Shown: positions 1-9,632 of the stretch, one piece after another
Layout: each line of letters opens with the position of its first letter
Position numbering within the stretch: position 1 is the first letter of the stretch
NCBI GenBank assembly: GCA_020161845.1
Contig: JAIUNK010000016.1
Coordinates: 29,957 to 93,956, forward strand
Source: Actinomycetota bacterium
Lineage (GTDB): Bacteria > Actinomycetota > Actinomycetes > Actinomycetales > Dermatophilaceae
Length of the DNA stretch: 64,000 nucleotides
Direction: 5' to 3'
Program-made: the position numbers and the translations under genes
The notes under the pieces: generated by a model
What the model was told of the DNA's origin: nothing
Database searches by the model: none
Seen by the model: the letters and a program-made list of their open reading frames with translations, nothing else

Positions 1-1
1 C

Positions 2-502
2 GTGGACGAGAACGAGCTGGCCGTGGCGTGGCGGCAGCTGACGGAGACCTTCGGGGACGCCGCCGCGGCGCGGGTCGTCGTCCAGGCCCGCGGCGGCGCC
101 GGCATGCACGTCTCGATCAGCGGGTGCGAGGACCGCAACCTGGGCCCCGTGCTCTCGTTCAGCATCGCGGCGCCGGCGGCGAAGATCCTGTACGACGTGA
201 GCTACCGCCTCACCCCCTTGTCGCGGGCCGACGCCGCCGCCATGCTGCGCGAGGTCCGGTTGGCGCCGATGCTGACCGGTGCCACCGGCTTCCCGGCGCG
301 TGACGTCGCCGCCGTCGAGGAGCTGCTGCTGCGGATCGCGGCGCTGAAGGAATCCCAGCCGGACGTGGATTGGATCGACGTCGAGGTGCTGGCGCACGAG
401 ACCGGCTGCTCCGTGGTCGGCGCTCGCGTGCGGGTGCGCCACCCCGACCCGCGGCCCGGCGTCTACGCCCGCCGGCTCAGCTCCTCACCGGACGGCATCT
501 GA
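2..502 (+). CDS. Hypothetical protein, possibly truncated at the window edge
   Basis: A 166-aa frame opens with GTG at the second base of the window, so the true start may lie further upstream. The protein is soluble, with no signal peptide or membrane segment. It starts with an acidic helix-like stretch, has a hydrophobic beta-rich middle, and ends in a basic arginine- and proline-rich tail. I recognise no family. Codon use matches the neighbours, with strong GC in third positions, which supports coding. A 59-aa frame follows 87 nt downstream on the same strand. Confidence 0.55.
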   Translation: MDENELAVAWRQLTETFGDAAAARVVVQARGGAGMHVSISGCEDRNLGPVLSFSIAAPAAKILYDVSYRLTPLSRADAAAMLREVRLAPMLTGATGFPARDVAAVEELLLRIAALKESQPDVDWIDVEVLAHETGCSVVGARVRVRHPDPRPGVYARRLSSSPDGI

Positions 503-518
503 CCTCGCTCGCCAAGTC

Positions 519-547
519 TTGACGCGCAATTGCGTTGTCCATAGACA
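519..547 (+). promoter_or_regulatory. Possible promoter in an AT-richer gap
   Basis: TTGACG at 519-524 is followed 17 nt later by TAGACA at 542-547. The surrounding bases are clearly AT-richer than the neighbouring genes and contain a small inverted repeat, TTGTC-CATA-GACAA. It could drive the 59-aa frame at 590 and the ligase behind it. The -10 element is imperfect, so this is a weak call. Confidence 0.3.
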
Positions 548-589
548 ATTCTCACGCGCATCCCAGGAATCACGCGCAAACTTGCGGTC

Positions 590-769
590 ATGGACCGCGG
601 CGGACAACGGCGACCGGGCGGGGCTCGACTCCGTTCCCTCGTGCATCAACTGGCGAACAGCGAGGACGAGTTGCGCAGGTCCACCGAGGACGACCCGCTC
701 CGGCGCGGCCGGATCCTGCGGCACCAGCAGGAACTGATCGCGCAGCTGCGCACCGACCGGCCCAGCTGA
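590..769 (+). CDS. Small charged helical protein, 59 aa, unknown
   Basis: An ATG frame of 59 codons runs from 590 to the TGA at 767-769, ending 27 nt before the DNA ligase. The product is rich in Arg, Gln, Glu and Leu (LRSLVHQLANSEDELRR, then RGRILRHQQELIAQLR) and should form two amphipathic helices. No cysteines or membrane segment are present. Its position downstream of a promoter-like element and directly before the ligase suggests the two may be co-transcribed, which is inference. No clear Shine-Dalgarno sequence is visible. I do not recognise a family. Confidence 0.4.
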   Translation: MDRGGQRRPGGARLRSLVHQLANSEDELRRSTEDDPLRRGRILRHQQELIAQLRTDRPS

Positions 770-796
770 ACCCCGGTCCCGGGTCACACTGGGACG

Positions 797-1786
797 GTGC
801 CGGCCCTCGACGACCTCCCCGTGATCGCGCCCATGCTGGCCACCGCCGCCACCGTGCCCGACCTCGGTGACCCAGAACGGTGGGCCTACGAGGTCAAGTG
901 GGACGGTTATCGGGCAGTGGCCGCCGTCGTCGGAGACCGCCCGGGGGTGCCCGGCCGGGCCCGGCTGCGCAGCCGCTCCGGGCAGGACTTCACCGCCACC
1001 TATCCCGAGCTGGGCGAACTGCCCACCCTGCTGGCCGGCCATGACGCCGTCCTCGACGGGGAGATCGTCGCCCTGGACGCCCAGGGCCGCTCCGACTTCG
1101 GCCGACTGCAGCACCGCGGCACCCCGGCCGGGGGGATTCGGGTGCACTACCTGGCGTTCGACGCCCTGTTCGTCGACGGGGTCTCGCTGCTCGCCGAGCC
1201 CTATCCCCGGCGCCGCGAGATCCTCCAGGCGCTGCTGCCCGCCGGCGCCCACGCGCAGGTCCCGACCACCTTCGGCAGCGATCTCGAGGTAGCGCTGCAG
1301 GTGAGCCGGTCGTTGCGCCTGGAGGGGATCGTCGCCAAACGACTCGACGGTGCCTATCTGCCCGGCCGCCGGTCCCGGACCTGGCTGAAGATCAAGCACC
1401 TGCGCACCCAGGAGGTCGTCGTCGTCGGCTGGACCCCGGGCACCGGCCGACGCGCCGGCACCATGGGAGCGCTGCTACTGGCCCTGCCCGTGCGGCTGCC
1501 GGATCCAGCGGTCGGCACCGGCTGGGACTACGTCGGCAAGGTCGGGACGGGGTTCACCGACCGCGCCCTGGAGGAGATCCGCGCGGAGCTGACACCGCTG
1601 GAGCGCACCACACCCGCCGTACCGGCCGTCCCCCGCGCCGACGCCCGCGAGGCGCACTGGGTGGAGCCGGCCCGGGTGGGCGAGGTCAGCTACGCCGAGT
1701 GGACCGGCGCCGGGCGGCTGCGGCACCCCGTGTGGCGGGGCTGGCGGCCGGACAAGAGCCCGGAGGCCGTACGTCGAGAGCCGTGA
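797..1786 (+). CDS. ATP-dependent DNA ligase, LigD ligase-domain type
   Basis: Seals DNA nicks using ATP through a lysyl-AMP intermediate. The 329-aa protein has the adenylation motif EVKWDGYRA near residue 33, followed by DGEIVALD, EGIVAKR and WLKIKH, which are nucleotidyltransferase motifs I to V in order. The C-terminal part (YVGKVGTGF, WVEPARVGEVSYAEWT, LRHPVWRG) matches the OB-fold of the LigD ligase domain. No polymerase or phosphoesterase domain is fused, so it resembles actinobacterial stand-alone LigC/LigD-LIG enzymes linked to end joining and repair. The GTG start lacks a Shine-Dalgarno; a CACACT hexamer lies 6 nt upstream, as at several genes here. A second, LigB-type, ligase lies at 42.5 kb. 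Confidence 0.88.
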   Translation: MPALDDLPVIAPMLATAATVPDLGDPERWAYEVKWDGYRAVAAVVGDRPGVPGRARLRSRSGQDFTATYPELGELPTLLAGHDAVLDGEIVALDAQGRSDFGRLQHRGTPAGGIRVHYLAFDALFVDGVSLLAEPYPRRREILQALLPAGAHAQVPTTFGSDLEVALQVSRSLRLEGIVAKRLDGAYLPGRRSRTWLKIKHLRTQEVVVVGWTPGTGRRAGTMGALLLALPVRLPDPAVGTGWDYVGKVGTGFTDRALEEIRAELTPLERTTPAVPAVPRADAREAHWVEPARVGEVSYAEWTGAGRLRHPVWRGWRPDKSPEAVRREP

Positions 1787-1803
1787 GCACCCGACGTACG
1801 GCC
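1765..1803. terminator. Hairpin between convergent genes
   Basis: Perfect 12-bp arms, GGCCGTACGTCG at 1765-1776 and its reverse complement at 1792-1803, enclose a 15-nt loop. The left arm lies inside the last codons of the ligase gene. It sits between the convergent ligase and hydroxybutyryl-CoA dehydrogenase genes, so it can serve both strands. No U-tract follows, which is common in high-GC actinobacteria. Confidence 0.6.
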
Positions 1804-1850
1804 TGGGTCGCCGTGCGCCGCAACCGCGTTCGCGGGTTTAGCTGGCGGTT

Positions 1851-2711
1851 CTAGGAGGAGTAGTCGTAGAAGCCGCGGCCGGTCTTCTTGCCGAGGAAGC
1901 CGGCGTCGACGAGGCGGTTGAGCAGCGGCGGCGGGGCGTACATGGGGTCCTTGAACTCGTTGAACATCCCCAGCGTGGCGCCGCGCACGGTGTCGAGACC
2001 GATGTTGTCGATGAGTTCCAGCGGGCCCATGGGGTGCCCGCAGCCGAGCCGCATGCCCTTGTCGATGTCCGCCGCGGTCGCGTGGCCGCCCTCGAGGAGC
2101 CGGATGGCGCTCATCATGTAGGGCACCAGCAGCACGTTCACGACGAAGCCGGGCCGGTCCGGGGCCTCGATGACCTCCTTGCCGAGCCCGTCGCGGACGA
2201 ACACCAGGGCGCGCTCCTTGGCCTCGTCGGCGGTGGCCAGCGAGGGGATGACCTCGACCAGCTTCATCAGCGGCACGGGGGAGAAGAAGTGCAGGCCCAC
2301 GGTCCACTCCGGCCGGCCGGCGGCGGTGCCGAGCCGGATGATCTGCAGCGAGCTGGTGTTGGAGGCCAAGATCGCGTCGGGCCGCTGCACGATCTCGCCG
2401 AGCTTGCGGAACAGCGCATCCTTGGCGTCCGCGTTTTCGGTGGCCGCCTCGATGACGATGTCCGCATCGGCCGCCGCGTCGATGGAGCCGGAGAAGGTCA
2501 ACAGGCCCATCGCGGCGTCCGCGTCCTCCTGGGCGAGCTTGCCCTTGGCGATCGCGCGGCCCATCGACTTCTCGACGCGCCCCTTGGCGGCCGCGGCCGC
2601 CTCGTCGGAGATGTCGGTGACGACCGTGGTGATCCCGCGGCGGGCCGCGACCTCCGCGATGCCCGATCCCATCAGCCCACCGCCGACGACCGCCAGCTTG
2701 TTCTCGCCCAT
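1851..2711 (-). CDS. 3-hydroxybutyryl-CoA dehydrogenase
   Basis: Oxidises (S)-3-hydroxybutyryl-CoA with NAD(P)+ or runs in reverse, in short-chain fatty-acid or butanoate metabolism. The 286-aa protein starts with a Rossmann motif (VVGGGLMGSGIAEVAA), then has the family signatures ASNTSSLQI, GLHFFSPVP, DRPGFVVN and the C-terminal dimer segment (GCGHPMGPLELIDNIGLD). Length fits single-domain FadB2/Hbd enzymes. The start at 2711 was chosen because GGGAGG lies just upstream and the Rossmann strand begins four residues in; an upstream in-frame extension reads through low-complexity sequence. It is transcribed alone towards the ligase. The gene symbol (fadB2 or hbd) cannot be settled from sequence alone. 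Confidence 0.92.
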   Translation of the reverse strand: MGENKLAVVGGGLMGSGIAEVAARRGITTVVTDISDEAAAAAKGRVEKSMGRAIAKGKLAQEDADAAMGLLTFSGSIDAAADADIVIEAATENADAKDALFRKLGEIVQRPDAILASNTSSLQIIRLGTAAGRPEWTVGLHFFSPVPLMKLVEVIPSLATADEAKERALVFVRDGLGKEVIEAPDRPGFVVNVLLVPYMMSAIRLLEGGHATAADIDKGMRLGCGHPMGPLELIDNIGLDTVRGATLGMFNEFKDPMYAPPPLLNRLVDAGFLGKKTGRGFYDYSS

Positions 2712-2822
2712 GCCTGCCTCCCGCAGTTCAACTCGGCTGCCTCCATCGAGCGCAAGCCTGCCGTGCCACGGCGGTCCGCGGGGCTGTGTCGACCGTGGCG
2801 TTGGCCTCAGGCGTCCCGCGCG

Positions 2823-2921
2823 ACGATCAATACCCCCGATTTCGGGCCCAACAGGGGCCACTTTCGGCTCTCCTGACACATCTGTGGGTCAGGAGAGCCC
2901 CATTTTCGAGGTATTGATCGT
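2823..2921. repeat. 99-nt nested inverted repeat in intergenic DNA
   Basis: Outer arms ACGATCAATACC (2823-2834) and its exact complement (2910-2921) enclose inner arms GGCTCTCCTGAC (2866-2877) and its exact complement (2888-2899) with a 10-nt loop. The left flank carries about 20 extra bases with its own small hairpin. It lies between the start of the dehydrogenase and the end of the membrane protein. It could be a terminator for the upstream gene or a palindromic mobile-type repeat. The outer arms are AT-rich compared with the window. Confidence 0.7.
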
Positions 2922-2965
2922 TCCCGGGGACGCCGACGACCGCCGATCGGGCTGGCAGGGGCGGC

Positions 2966-3466
2966 TCAGACCCGCGGCGGTCGGCGATAGCCGGTGCGCA
3001 GGTCTGGCCGCGAGAGCAGCCGGAAGATCACCAGCAGGACGGCGCTGAACGCGATCTGCTCGGCGATCATCCACGCCGGGTAGAGCCCTGGGATCAGGCA
3101 GGTCGTCACCGCGATCACCGGGAACACGACGCTGAACAGCCGCAGCCGCGAATAGGCCCACCAATAGCCAAGACTGGCCCGCCAGAGGAAGTAGAACAGC
3201 GTCCCGGCGATCAGGAAGATGACGATGAGCCGCCACCACACGATGCCGGACACGGGCGCGCCCTCCACGGTCTGCAGGATGGCCTCGCCGACGGCGCCCG
3301 AACCGATGACGAAGACCACGACGAGCAGTGCCGCCACGCGGCGGAATGTCGTTCGGGTGCGGGGGTCTTCGCGGACGGACTCGGCGACGCGGTACGCCGC
3401 GTGCCGGCCGCCGCCCACTCGGTCCAACCGGCGGGCGACATCCTCGACCCACGGGCTCGTCAGCAT
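2966..3466 (-). CDS. Four-helix integral membrane protein, unknown
   Basis: The 166-aa protein begins with a charged cytosolic helix of about 40 residues, followed by four hydrophobic segments near residues 44-64, 78-95, 110-127 and 132-150, and a short basic tail. No catalytic or ligand-binding motif is evident and I recognise no family. It diverges from biotin synthase, and the 89-nt gap between them carries the BioQ-like palindrome, so the palindrome could also affect this gene. A CACACT hexamer lies 7 nt before the ATG and no strong Shine-Dalgarno is seen. Its transcription would run into the 99-nt inverted repeat. Confidence 0.7.
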   Translation of the reverse strand: MLTSPWVEDVARRLDRVGGGRHAAYRVAESVREDPRTRTTFRRVAALLVVVFVIGSGAVGEAILQTVEGAPVSGIVWWRLIVIFLIAGTLFYFLWRASLGYWWAYSRLRLFSVVFPVIAVTTCLIPGLYPAWMIAEQIAFSAVLLVIFRLLSRPDLRTGYRRPPRV

Positions 3467-3511
3467 GGTCCCCAGTGTGCCGGTGTCGTCCAGTCGGCGA
3501 GGTCCCGGGGC

Positions 3512-3540
3512 CGCCGACTTGAACGGCGTTCAAGTCGGCG
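3512..3540. promoter_or_regulatory. BioQ-like operator, perfect 29-nt palindrome
   Basis: The core TTGAACGGCGTTCAA (3519-3533) sits inside a perfect 29-nt palindrome. It matches the TGAAC-N3-GTT(C/A) pattern described for BioQ, the TetR-family repressor of biotin genes in corynebacteria and mycobacteria. It overlaps the probable -35 element of bioB, which fits repression. No bioQ gene is present in this window. Confidence 0.75.
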
Positions 3541-3548
3541 ATTAGGTT
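3519..3548 (+). promoter_or_regulatory. bioB promoter, probably giving a leaderless mRNA
   Basis: TTGAAC (3519-3524) and TAGGTT (3543-3548) are separated by 18 nt. The hexamer ends 7 nt before the bioB ATG at 3556, which places the transcription start at or next to the A of the start codon. The -35 lies inside the BioQ-like palindrome. Confidence 0.55.
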
Positions 3549-3555
3549 GACGCTC

Positions 3556-4629
3556 ATGGACTGCGCCACCCTGGACCGCCTCGTCGAGACCGCCTGTGCC
3601 GGTGCGACCGTCGACCCCGCCGACGCCCTCGCGGTGCTGGCCGCCGACGACGACCTGGTGCTGAGCATCGTCGCGGCCGCGGGGCGGGTGCGCCGGCACT
3701 TCTTCGGCCGCCGGGTGCTCCTGAACCACCTCGTCAACCTCAAGTCGGGGATGTGCCCGGAGGACTGCCACTACTGCAGCCAGGCGCTGAGCTCGACGGC
3801 CGACATCCCGCGCTACTCGTGGCTGTCGCCCGAGCAGATCGAGCAGTCCGTCGCGGCCGGGGTCGCCCAGGGGGCCAGCACGGTCTGCCTCGTCGCGGCG
3901 GGTCGCGGCCCGTCGCAGCGTGAGGTGGAGCGGGTCGCCGCGGCGGTGGCCGGCATCCGGCGTACCCACCCCGACGTCAAGATCTGCACCTGCCTGGGAT
4001 TCCTCGACGAGACCAAGGCCGCGACGCTGGCGGACGCGGGGGCGCACCGCTACAACCACAACCTCAACACCGCCGCCGCCAACTATCCCGAGGTCTGCGC
4101 GACGCACACCTTCGCCGACCGGGTGGCCACCGTGCGGGCGGCGACCTCGGCCGGGCTGTCGCCCTGTTCCGGGCTGATCGTGGGGCTGGGGGAGAGCGAC
4201 GAGCAGTTGGTGGAGGTGGCGTATGCGCTGCGGGAGCTGGCGGTCGACTCCGTGCCGGTGAACTTCCTGCTGCCGTTCGAGGGCACGCCGCTGGCCGGCG
4301 GCCCGAGCGGGGCCGCCGCGCTCACCCCGTTGCGGGCGCTGAAGGTGCTGGCGATGGTGCGGTTCGTGCATCCGGACGTCGAGGTGCGCTGTTCGGCGGG
4401 CCGGGAACACCACCTGCGCAGCCTCCAGCCGCTCGCGCTCGAGATCTGCACCTCGATCTTCCTCGGCGACTACCTGACGTCCGAGGGGCAGCCGGGGGCG
4501 GCGGACCTGGCGACGATCGCCGACCTGGGGTTCGAGGTCGTGGGCCGAGACGCCGATGCCGGCGAGGTCTGCTGGGGTCACGACGAGCGGGTCCTGAGCC
4601 GCCGAAGCGCCCCAGCGTCGATCACCTGA
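3556..4629 (+). CDS. bioB: Biotin synthase
   Basis: A radical SAM enzyme that inserts sulfur into dethiobiotin, the last step of biotin synthesis. The 357-aa protein has the CPEDCHYC motif (Cys67, 71, 74) for the SAM-bound 4Fe-4S cluster. Further signatures are [24 protein letters not shown] and the CSAGREHH segment, which carries the Arg ligand region for the 2Fe-2S cluster. I chose ATG 3556 over the in-frame TTG at 3547 because the -10 element spacing points to leaderless translation from 3556. No bioA, bioD or bioF lies beside it. Control by a BioQ-type repressor is inferred from the upstream palindrome. Transcription converges on the dienoyl-CoA reductase gene. Confidence 0.95.
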   Translation: MDCATLDRLVETACAGATVDPADALAVLAADDDLVLSIVAAAGRVRRHFFGRRVLLNHLVNLKSGMCPEDCHYCSQALSSTADIPRYSWLSPEQIEQSVAAGVAQGASTVCLVAAGRGPSQREVERVAAAVAGIRRTHPDVKICTCLGFLDETKAATLADAGAHRYNHNLNTAAANYPEVCATHTFADRVATVRAATSAGLSPCSGLIVGLGESDEQLVEVAYALRELAVDSVPVNFLLPFEGTPLAGGPSGAAALTPLRALKVLAMVRFVHPDVEVRCSAGREHHLRSLQPLALEICTSIFLGDYLTSEGQPGAADLATIADLGFEVVGRDADAGEVCWGHDERVLSRRSAPASIT

Positions 4630-4670
4630 GCCCCAGCGGTGCGGTTGGCCAGGGAACCCGGCCTCGCAGC

Positions 4671-6755
<2,085 letters not shown>

Positions 6756-6955
6756 TCACTCCGCAGGCTACTCACGGGTTGGCCTGCGCGACGAGCTACA
6801 GCGGTTCCTGAGGAGCCATGGCGGTTCCTGCGGACGACCATCGATGCCCCCGGACTCACCGGCCGGTCTCAGCCGGGCGCCCCTACCAGGGAGGATGCCG
6901 ACGTCCCGGGGGAGGCCCCGCATCGATGGTCGTCGGTGGTGCCGGTTCGCGGACC

Positions 6956-7123
6956 TCAGCGGTCGATGCAGTGCACCTCGGCGGGCAGGGGGTGGCAGAC
7001 GGTACGCCGGGCGACGCGGCTGCGGGCCTCGTGGCAGGCGCCGACGGTCGTGGGATGGGGACGGCAGGCTTCGCCGGGGTGGGCCCGGCAGATCGGGCAG
7101 GCGACACGCAGTTCGAGGATCAT
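6956..7123 (-). CDS. 55-aa zinc-finger-like small protein
   Basis: A short gene with a strong ribosome binding site (AAAGGAGG, 7 nt before the ATG at 7123). The protein carries CPICRAHPGEACR followed by CHEARSRVARR, a Cys/His arrangement (CPxC, PGxxC, CH) like the small zinc-binding motif that recurs in actinobacterial and actinophage proteins. Two further Cys and two His residues follow near the C terminus (VCHPLPAEVHC). It lies alone in an otherwise empty gap between fadH and a hydrolase. Nucleic-acid or protein binding is plausible from the motif and basic charge but not shown. Confidence 0.65.
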   Translation of the reverse strand: MILELRVACPICRAHPGEACRPHPTTVGACHEARSRVARRTVCHPLPAEVHCIDR

Positions 7124-7415
7124 GCGATCCTCCTTTGCCAGGTGGGGGCGCCGGTGGGCGGCGTCGGTGGGGCGACCGCGCGGCCGTCGCCCCCTGAATC
7201 GGCTAGGCCTGGTGCGGGTTTAGCGATCCGGTGCGGCATTGTGCGCACCCGCCGAGACGCCGTGTCAGCATCGAGGTCGTGTCTTAGTCGAAGCTCGCCG
7301 ACCGAGCGCGAATGATCTGAACCCCCGCCCCCGACGAACTACGGGCGGCGGGGCGGGCGCTGCGGCAGAATGGGCCGGTCCGCCGCACCGTCGCGGCGAG
7401 CACCCGGGAGGGGCG
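7124..7415. other. Gap of 292 nt, no gene seen
   Basis: No convincing coding frame or RNA gene is visible. It must hold the divergent promoters for the small zinc-finger-like gene and for the hydrolase at 7416, but I see no clear -35/-10 pair. Confidence 0.5.
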
Positions 7416-8192
7416 ATGGCGGTCTTCGATGTCCTGCAGCGACAGCTCGTGTACTTCCCCATGCGCGGCCCCGTCCGGTCTGCCCGCCGGTACGCCGAGA
7501 GCGCCCGCGACATCACCCTCACCACCGACGACGGCCTGACGCTGGGGGCCTGGTGGTTCCCCGCCAGCGGTCCCGCCGGGCTCGACCGGGCCACGGCCGT
7601 CCTGTTCACCCCGGGCAACGGCGGCCACCGGGAGGGCCGGGCGCCGCTGTTCCTGACCCTGGCGCGGCACGGGTTCTCGGTGCTGGGGCTCGACTATCGC
7701 GGGTATGGGGAGAACGCCGGTACGCCGTCCGAGGCGGGCCTGGCCGCCGACGCTCGGGCCGCCGTGGCCTGGATCCGCGGCGCCGGCTACGGACCCGAAC
7801 GCACCCTCTACCTCGGCGAATCCCTCGGCACCGGCGTCGCGGCTCGCCTGTCGACGACCCACCCACCCGCCGGGCTGCTGCTGCGCTCGCCGTTCCCCTC
7901 CCTCCTCGACGTCGGCCGCCACCTCTACCGGGGGTTGCCGCTGGAGCGCCTGATCGGGGACCGCTTCGACACCAGCACGCACCTGGCGGACTGCCCCGTG
8001 CCGGTCAGCGTGCTGCGCGGCGAGCGGGACGGCATCGTGCCGAGCGCGCTCAGTGCTCAGGTGGCGCACGGCATACCGCACCTCCTGGAGGACATCGAGG
8101 TGCCGGGCGCCGACCACAACGACGCGATCTGGTACGGCGAGTTCGTCGCCGAGGCCCTCGACCGGTTGGCGGCCGCAACCACCGCAGGGTGA
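7416..8192 (+). CDS. Alpha/beta hydrolase, YfhR/BEM46-like
   Basis: The 258-aa protein begins with a short hydrophobic start (FDVLQRQLVYFPMRGP), followed by TDDGLTLGAWWFPA and the oxyanion-side motif FTPGNGGHREGR. The nucleophile elbow is GESLG, and the later acid and base regions are LRGERDGIVP and GADHNDA. This order is typical of BEM46/YfhR-like serine hydrolases, which are often membrane-associated through the N terminus. The substrate is unknown; short-chain esters or lipids are likely from the family. ATG 7416 follows GGGAGGGGCG. It precedes citrate synthase by 153 nt and is probably transcribed separately. Confidence 0.8.
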   Translation: MAVFDVLQRQLVYFPMRGPVRSARRYAESARDITLTTDDGLTLGAWWFPASGPAGLDRATAVLFTPGNGGHREGRAPLFLTLARHGFSVLGLDYRGYGENAGTPSEAGLAADARAAVAWIRGAGYGPERTLYLGESLGTGVAARLSTTHPPAGLLLRSPFPSLLDVGRHLYRGLPLERLIGDRFDTSTHLADCPVPVSVLRGERDGIVPSALSAQVAHGIPHLLEDIEVPGADHNDAIWYGEFVAEALDRLAAATTAG

Positions 8193-8345
8193 ACGATCGG
8201 GCACGGTGACCGGAACGATCGCCCCCAAGTGGGTGACCGGTGCTTCTCTCCGGTAGCTTTCGAGCACGACGCGTGTCGCTCCGATCCCGCACGCAAGTGC
8301 CCGGTTACCACCAGCGCGCCGCCCCGACCGAGGAGGAGATCAGCC

Positions 8346-9632
8346 TTGACCAGCGAAGGCGTACTCACCACCGGAGACACCACGCTCGACCTGCCGATCG
8401 TGGCGGCCACCGAGGGCAACCACGGGTACGACGTGTCGGCCCTGCTCAAGGAGACCGGGAACACGACGTACGACGTGGGCTTCGCCAATACCGCCGCCTG
8501 CCGTTCGGCGATCACCTATATCGACGGGGACGCGGGCATCCTGCGCTACCGCGGCTACCCGATCGAGCAGCTCGCGGAGCAGTCCACGTTCCTGGAGACC
8601 TGCTACCTGGTGCTCTACGGCGACCTGCCCACCAAGGAACAGTTCGAGGCCTTCGAGAACACCGTGCGCCGGCACACCCTGGTCGACGAGCGAATGCGCG
8701 ACTTCTTCCGCAGCTTCCCCCGCCGCAGCCACCCGATGCCGGTGCTGTCGGCGGGCGTCACGGCGCTGTCCACATTCAGCACCGAAACGGTGAGCATCTC
8801 CGACTGGCGGGCCATCGACATGGCCACCTTCCGGCTGCTCGCGAAGCTGCCGACGCTGGCGGCCATGGGTTATAAGAACTCGATGGGCGACCCGTTCATG
8901 TATCCGGACAACTCCCTGGGGTACGTCGAGAACTTCCTGAGGATGTCGTTCGGTTATCCGACCGAGCCCTATGAGATCGACCCGATGTTTGTGCGCGCCC
9001 TCGACATCCTGCTGATCCTGCACGCCGACCACGAGCAGAACTGTTCGACCTCGACGGTGCGCCTGGTGGGCTCGGCCCACGCCAACATCTATGTCTCCGT
9101 CGCCTCCGGGATCAACGCGCTGTCCGGCCCCCTGCACGGCGGTGCGAACCAGCAGGTCATCGAGATGCTGGCGAAGATCCGTGACGACGGCGGCGATGTC
9201 GACAAGTTCGTCGCCAACGTCAAGGACAGCAAGAGTGGCGCGAAGCTGATGGGCTTCGGGCACCGGGTCTACAAGAATTACGACCCGCGGGCGGCCATCA
9301 TCAAGAAGCACGCCGACGAGATCCTCAAGTCGCTCAAGACGCAGGATGCGCTGCTGGAGATCGCGCTCCAGCTGGAAGAAGTGGCGCTGAACGATCCGTA
9401 TTTCAGCGAGCGCAAGCTCTATCCCAACGTCGACTTCTACACCGGGCTCATCTACGAGGCGATGGGCTTCCCGGTCAACATGTTCACCGTGCTGTTCGCG
9501 CTCGGCCGGCTGCCCGGCTGGATCGCCCAGTGGCGCGAGATGATCTCCGACCCGGAGACCAAGATCGGCCGGCCGCGGCAGGTCTACACCGGCGAGACCG
9601 AGCGCGACTACGTCGCCATCGACCAGCGCTGA
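8346..9632 (+). CDS. gltA: Citrate synthase
   Basis: Condenses acetyl-CoA and oxaloacetate at the entry to the TCA cycle. The 428-aa protein has the full hexameric bacterial citrate synthase pattern: IDGDAGILRYRGYPIEQLA near the N terminus, GPLHGGANQ with a catalytic His, GFGHRVYKNYDPRA with the second catalytic His, and NVDFYTGLIY with the catalytic Asp. The TTG start at 8346 was chosen because AGGAGGAG lies 7 nt upstream and the resulting length matches the family. Frames open further upstream but carry no homologous residues. The gene has a long untranslated leader. Its last 25 bp overlap the 3' end of the convergent hydrolase gene. Confidence 0.96.
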   Translation: MTSEGVLTTGDTTLDLPIVAATEGNHGYDVSALLKETGNTTYDVGFANTAACRSAITYIDGDAGILRYRGYPIEQLAEQSTFLETCYLVLYGDLPTKEQFEAFENTVRRHTLVDERMRDFFRSFPRRSHPMPVLSAGVTALSTFSTETVSISDWRAIDMATFRLLAKLPTLAAMGYKNSMGDPFMYPDNSLGYVENFLRMSFGYPTEPYEIDPMFVRALDILLILHADHEQNCSTSTVRLVGSAHANIYVSVASGINALSGPLHGGANQQVIEMLAKIRDDGGDVDKFVANVKDSKSGAKLMGFGHRVYKNYDPRAAIIKKHADEILKSLKTQDALLEIALQLEEVALNDPYFSERKLYPNVDFYTGLIYEAMGFPVNMFTVLFALGRLPGWIAQWREMISDPETKIGRPRQVYTGETERDYVAIDQR

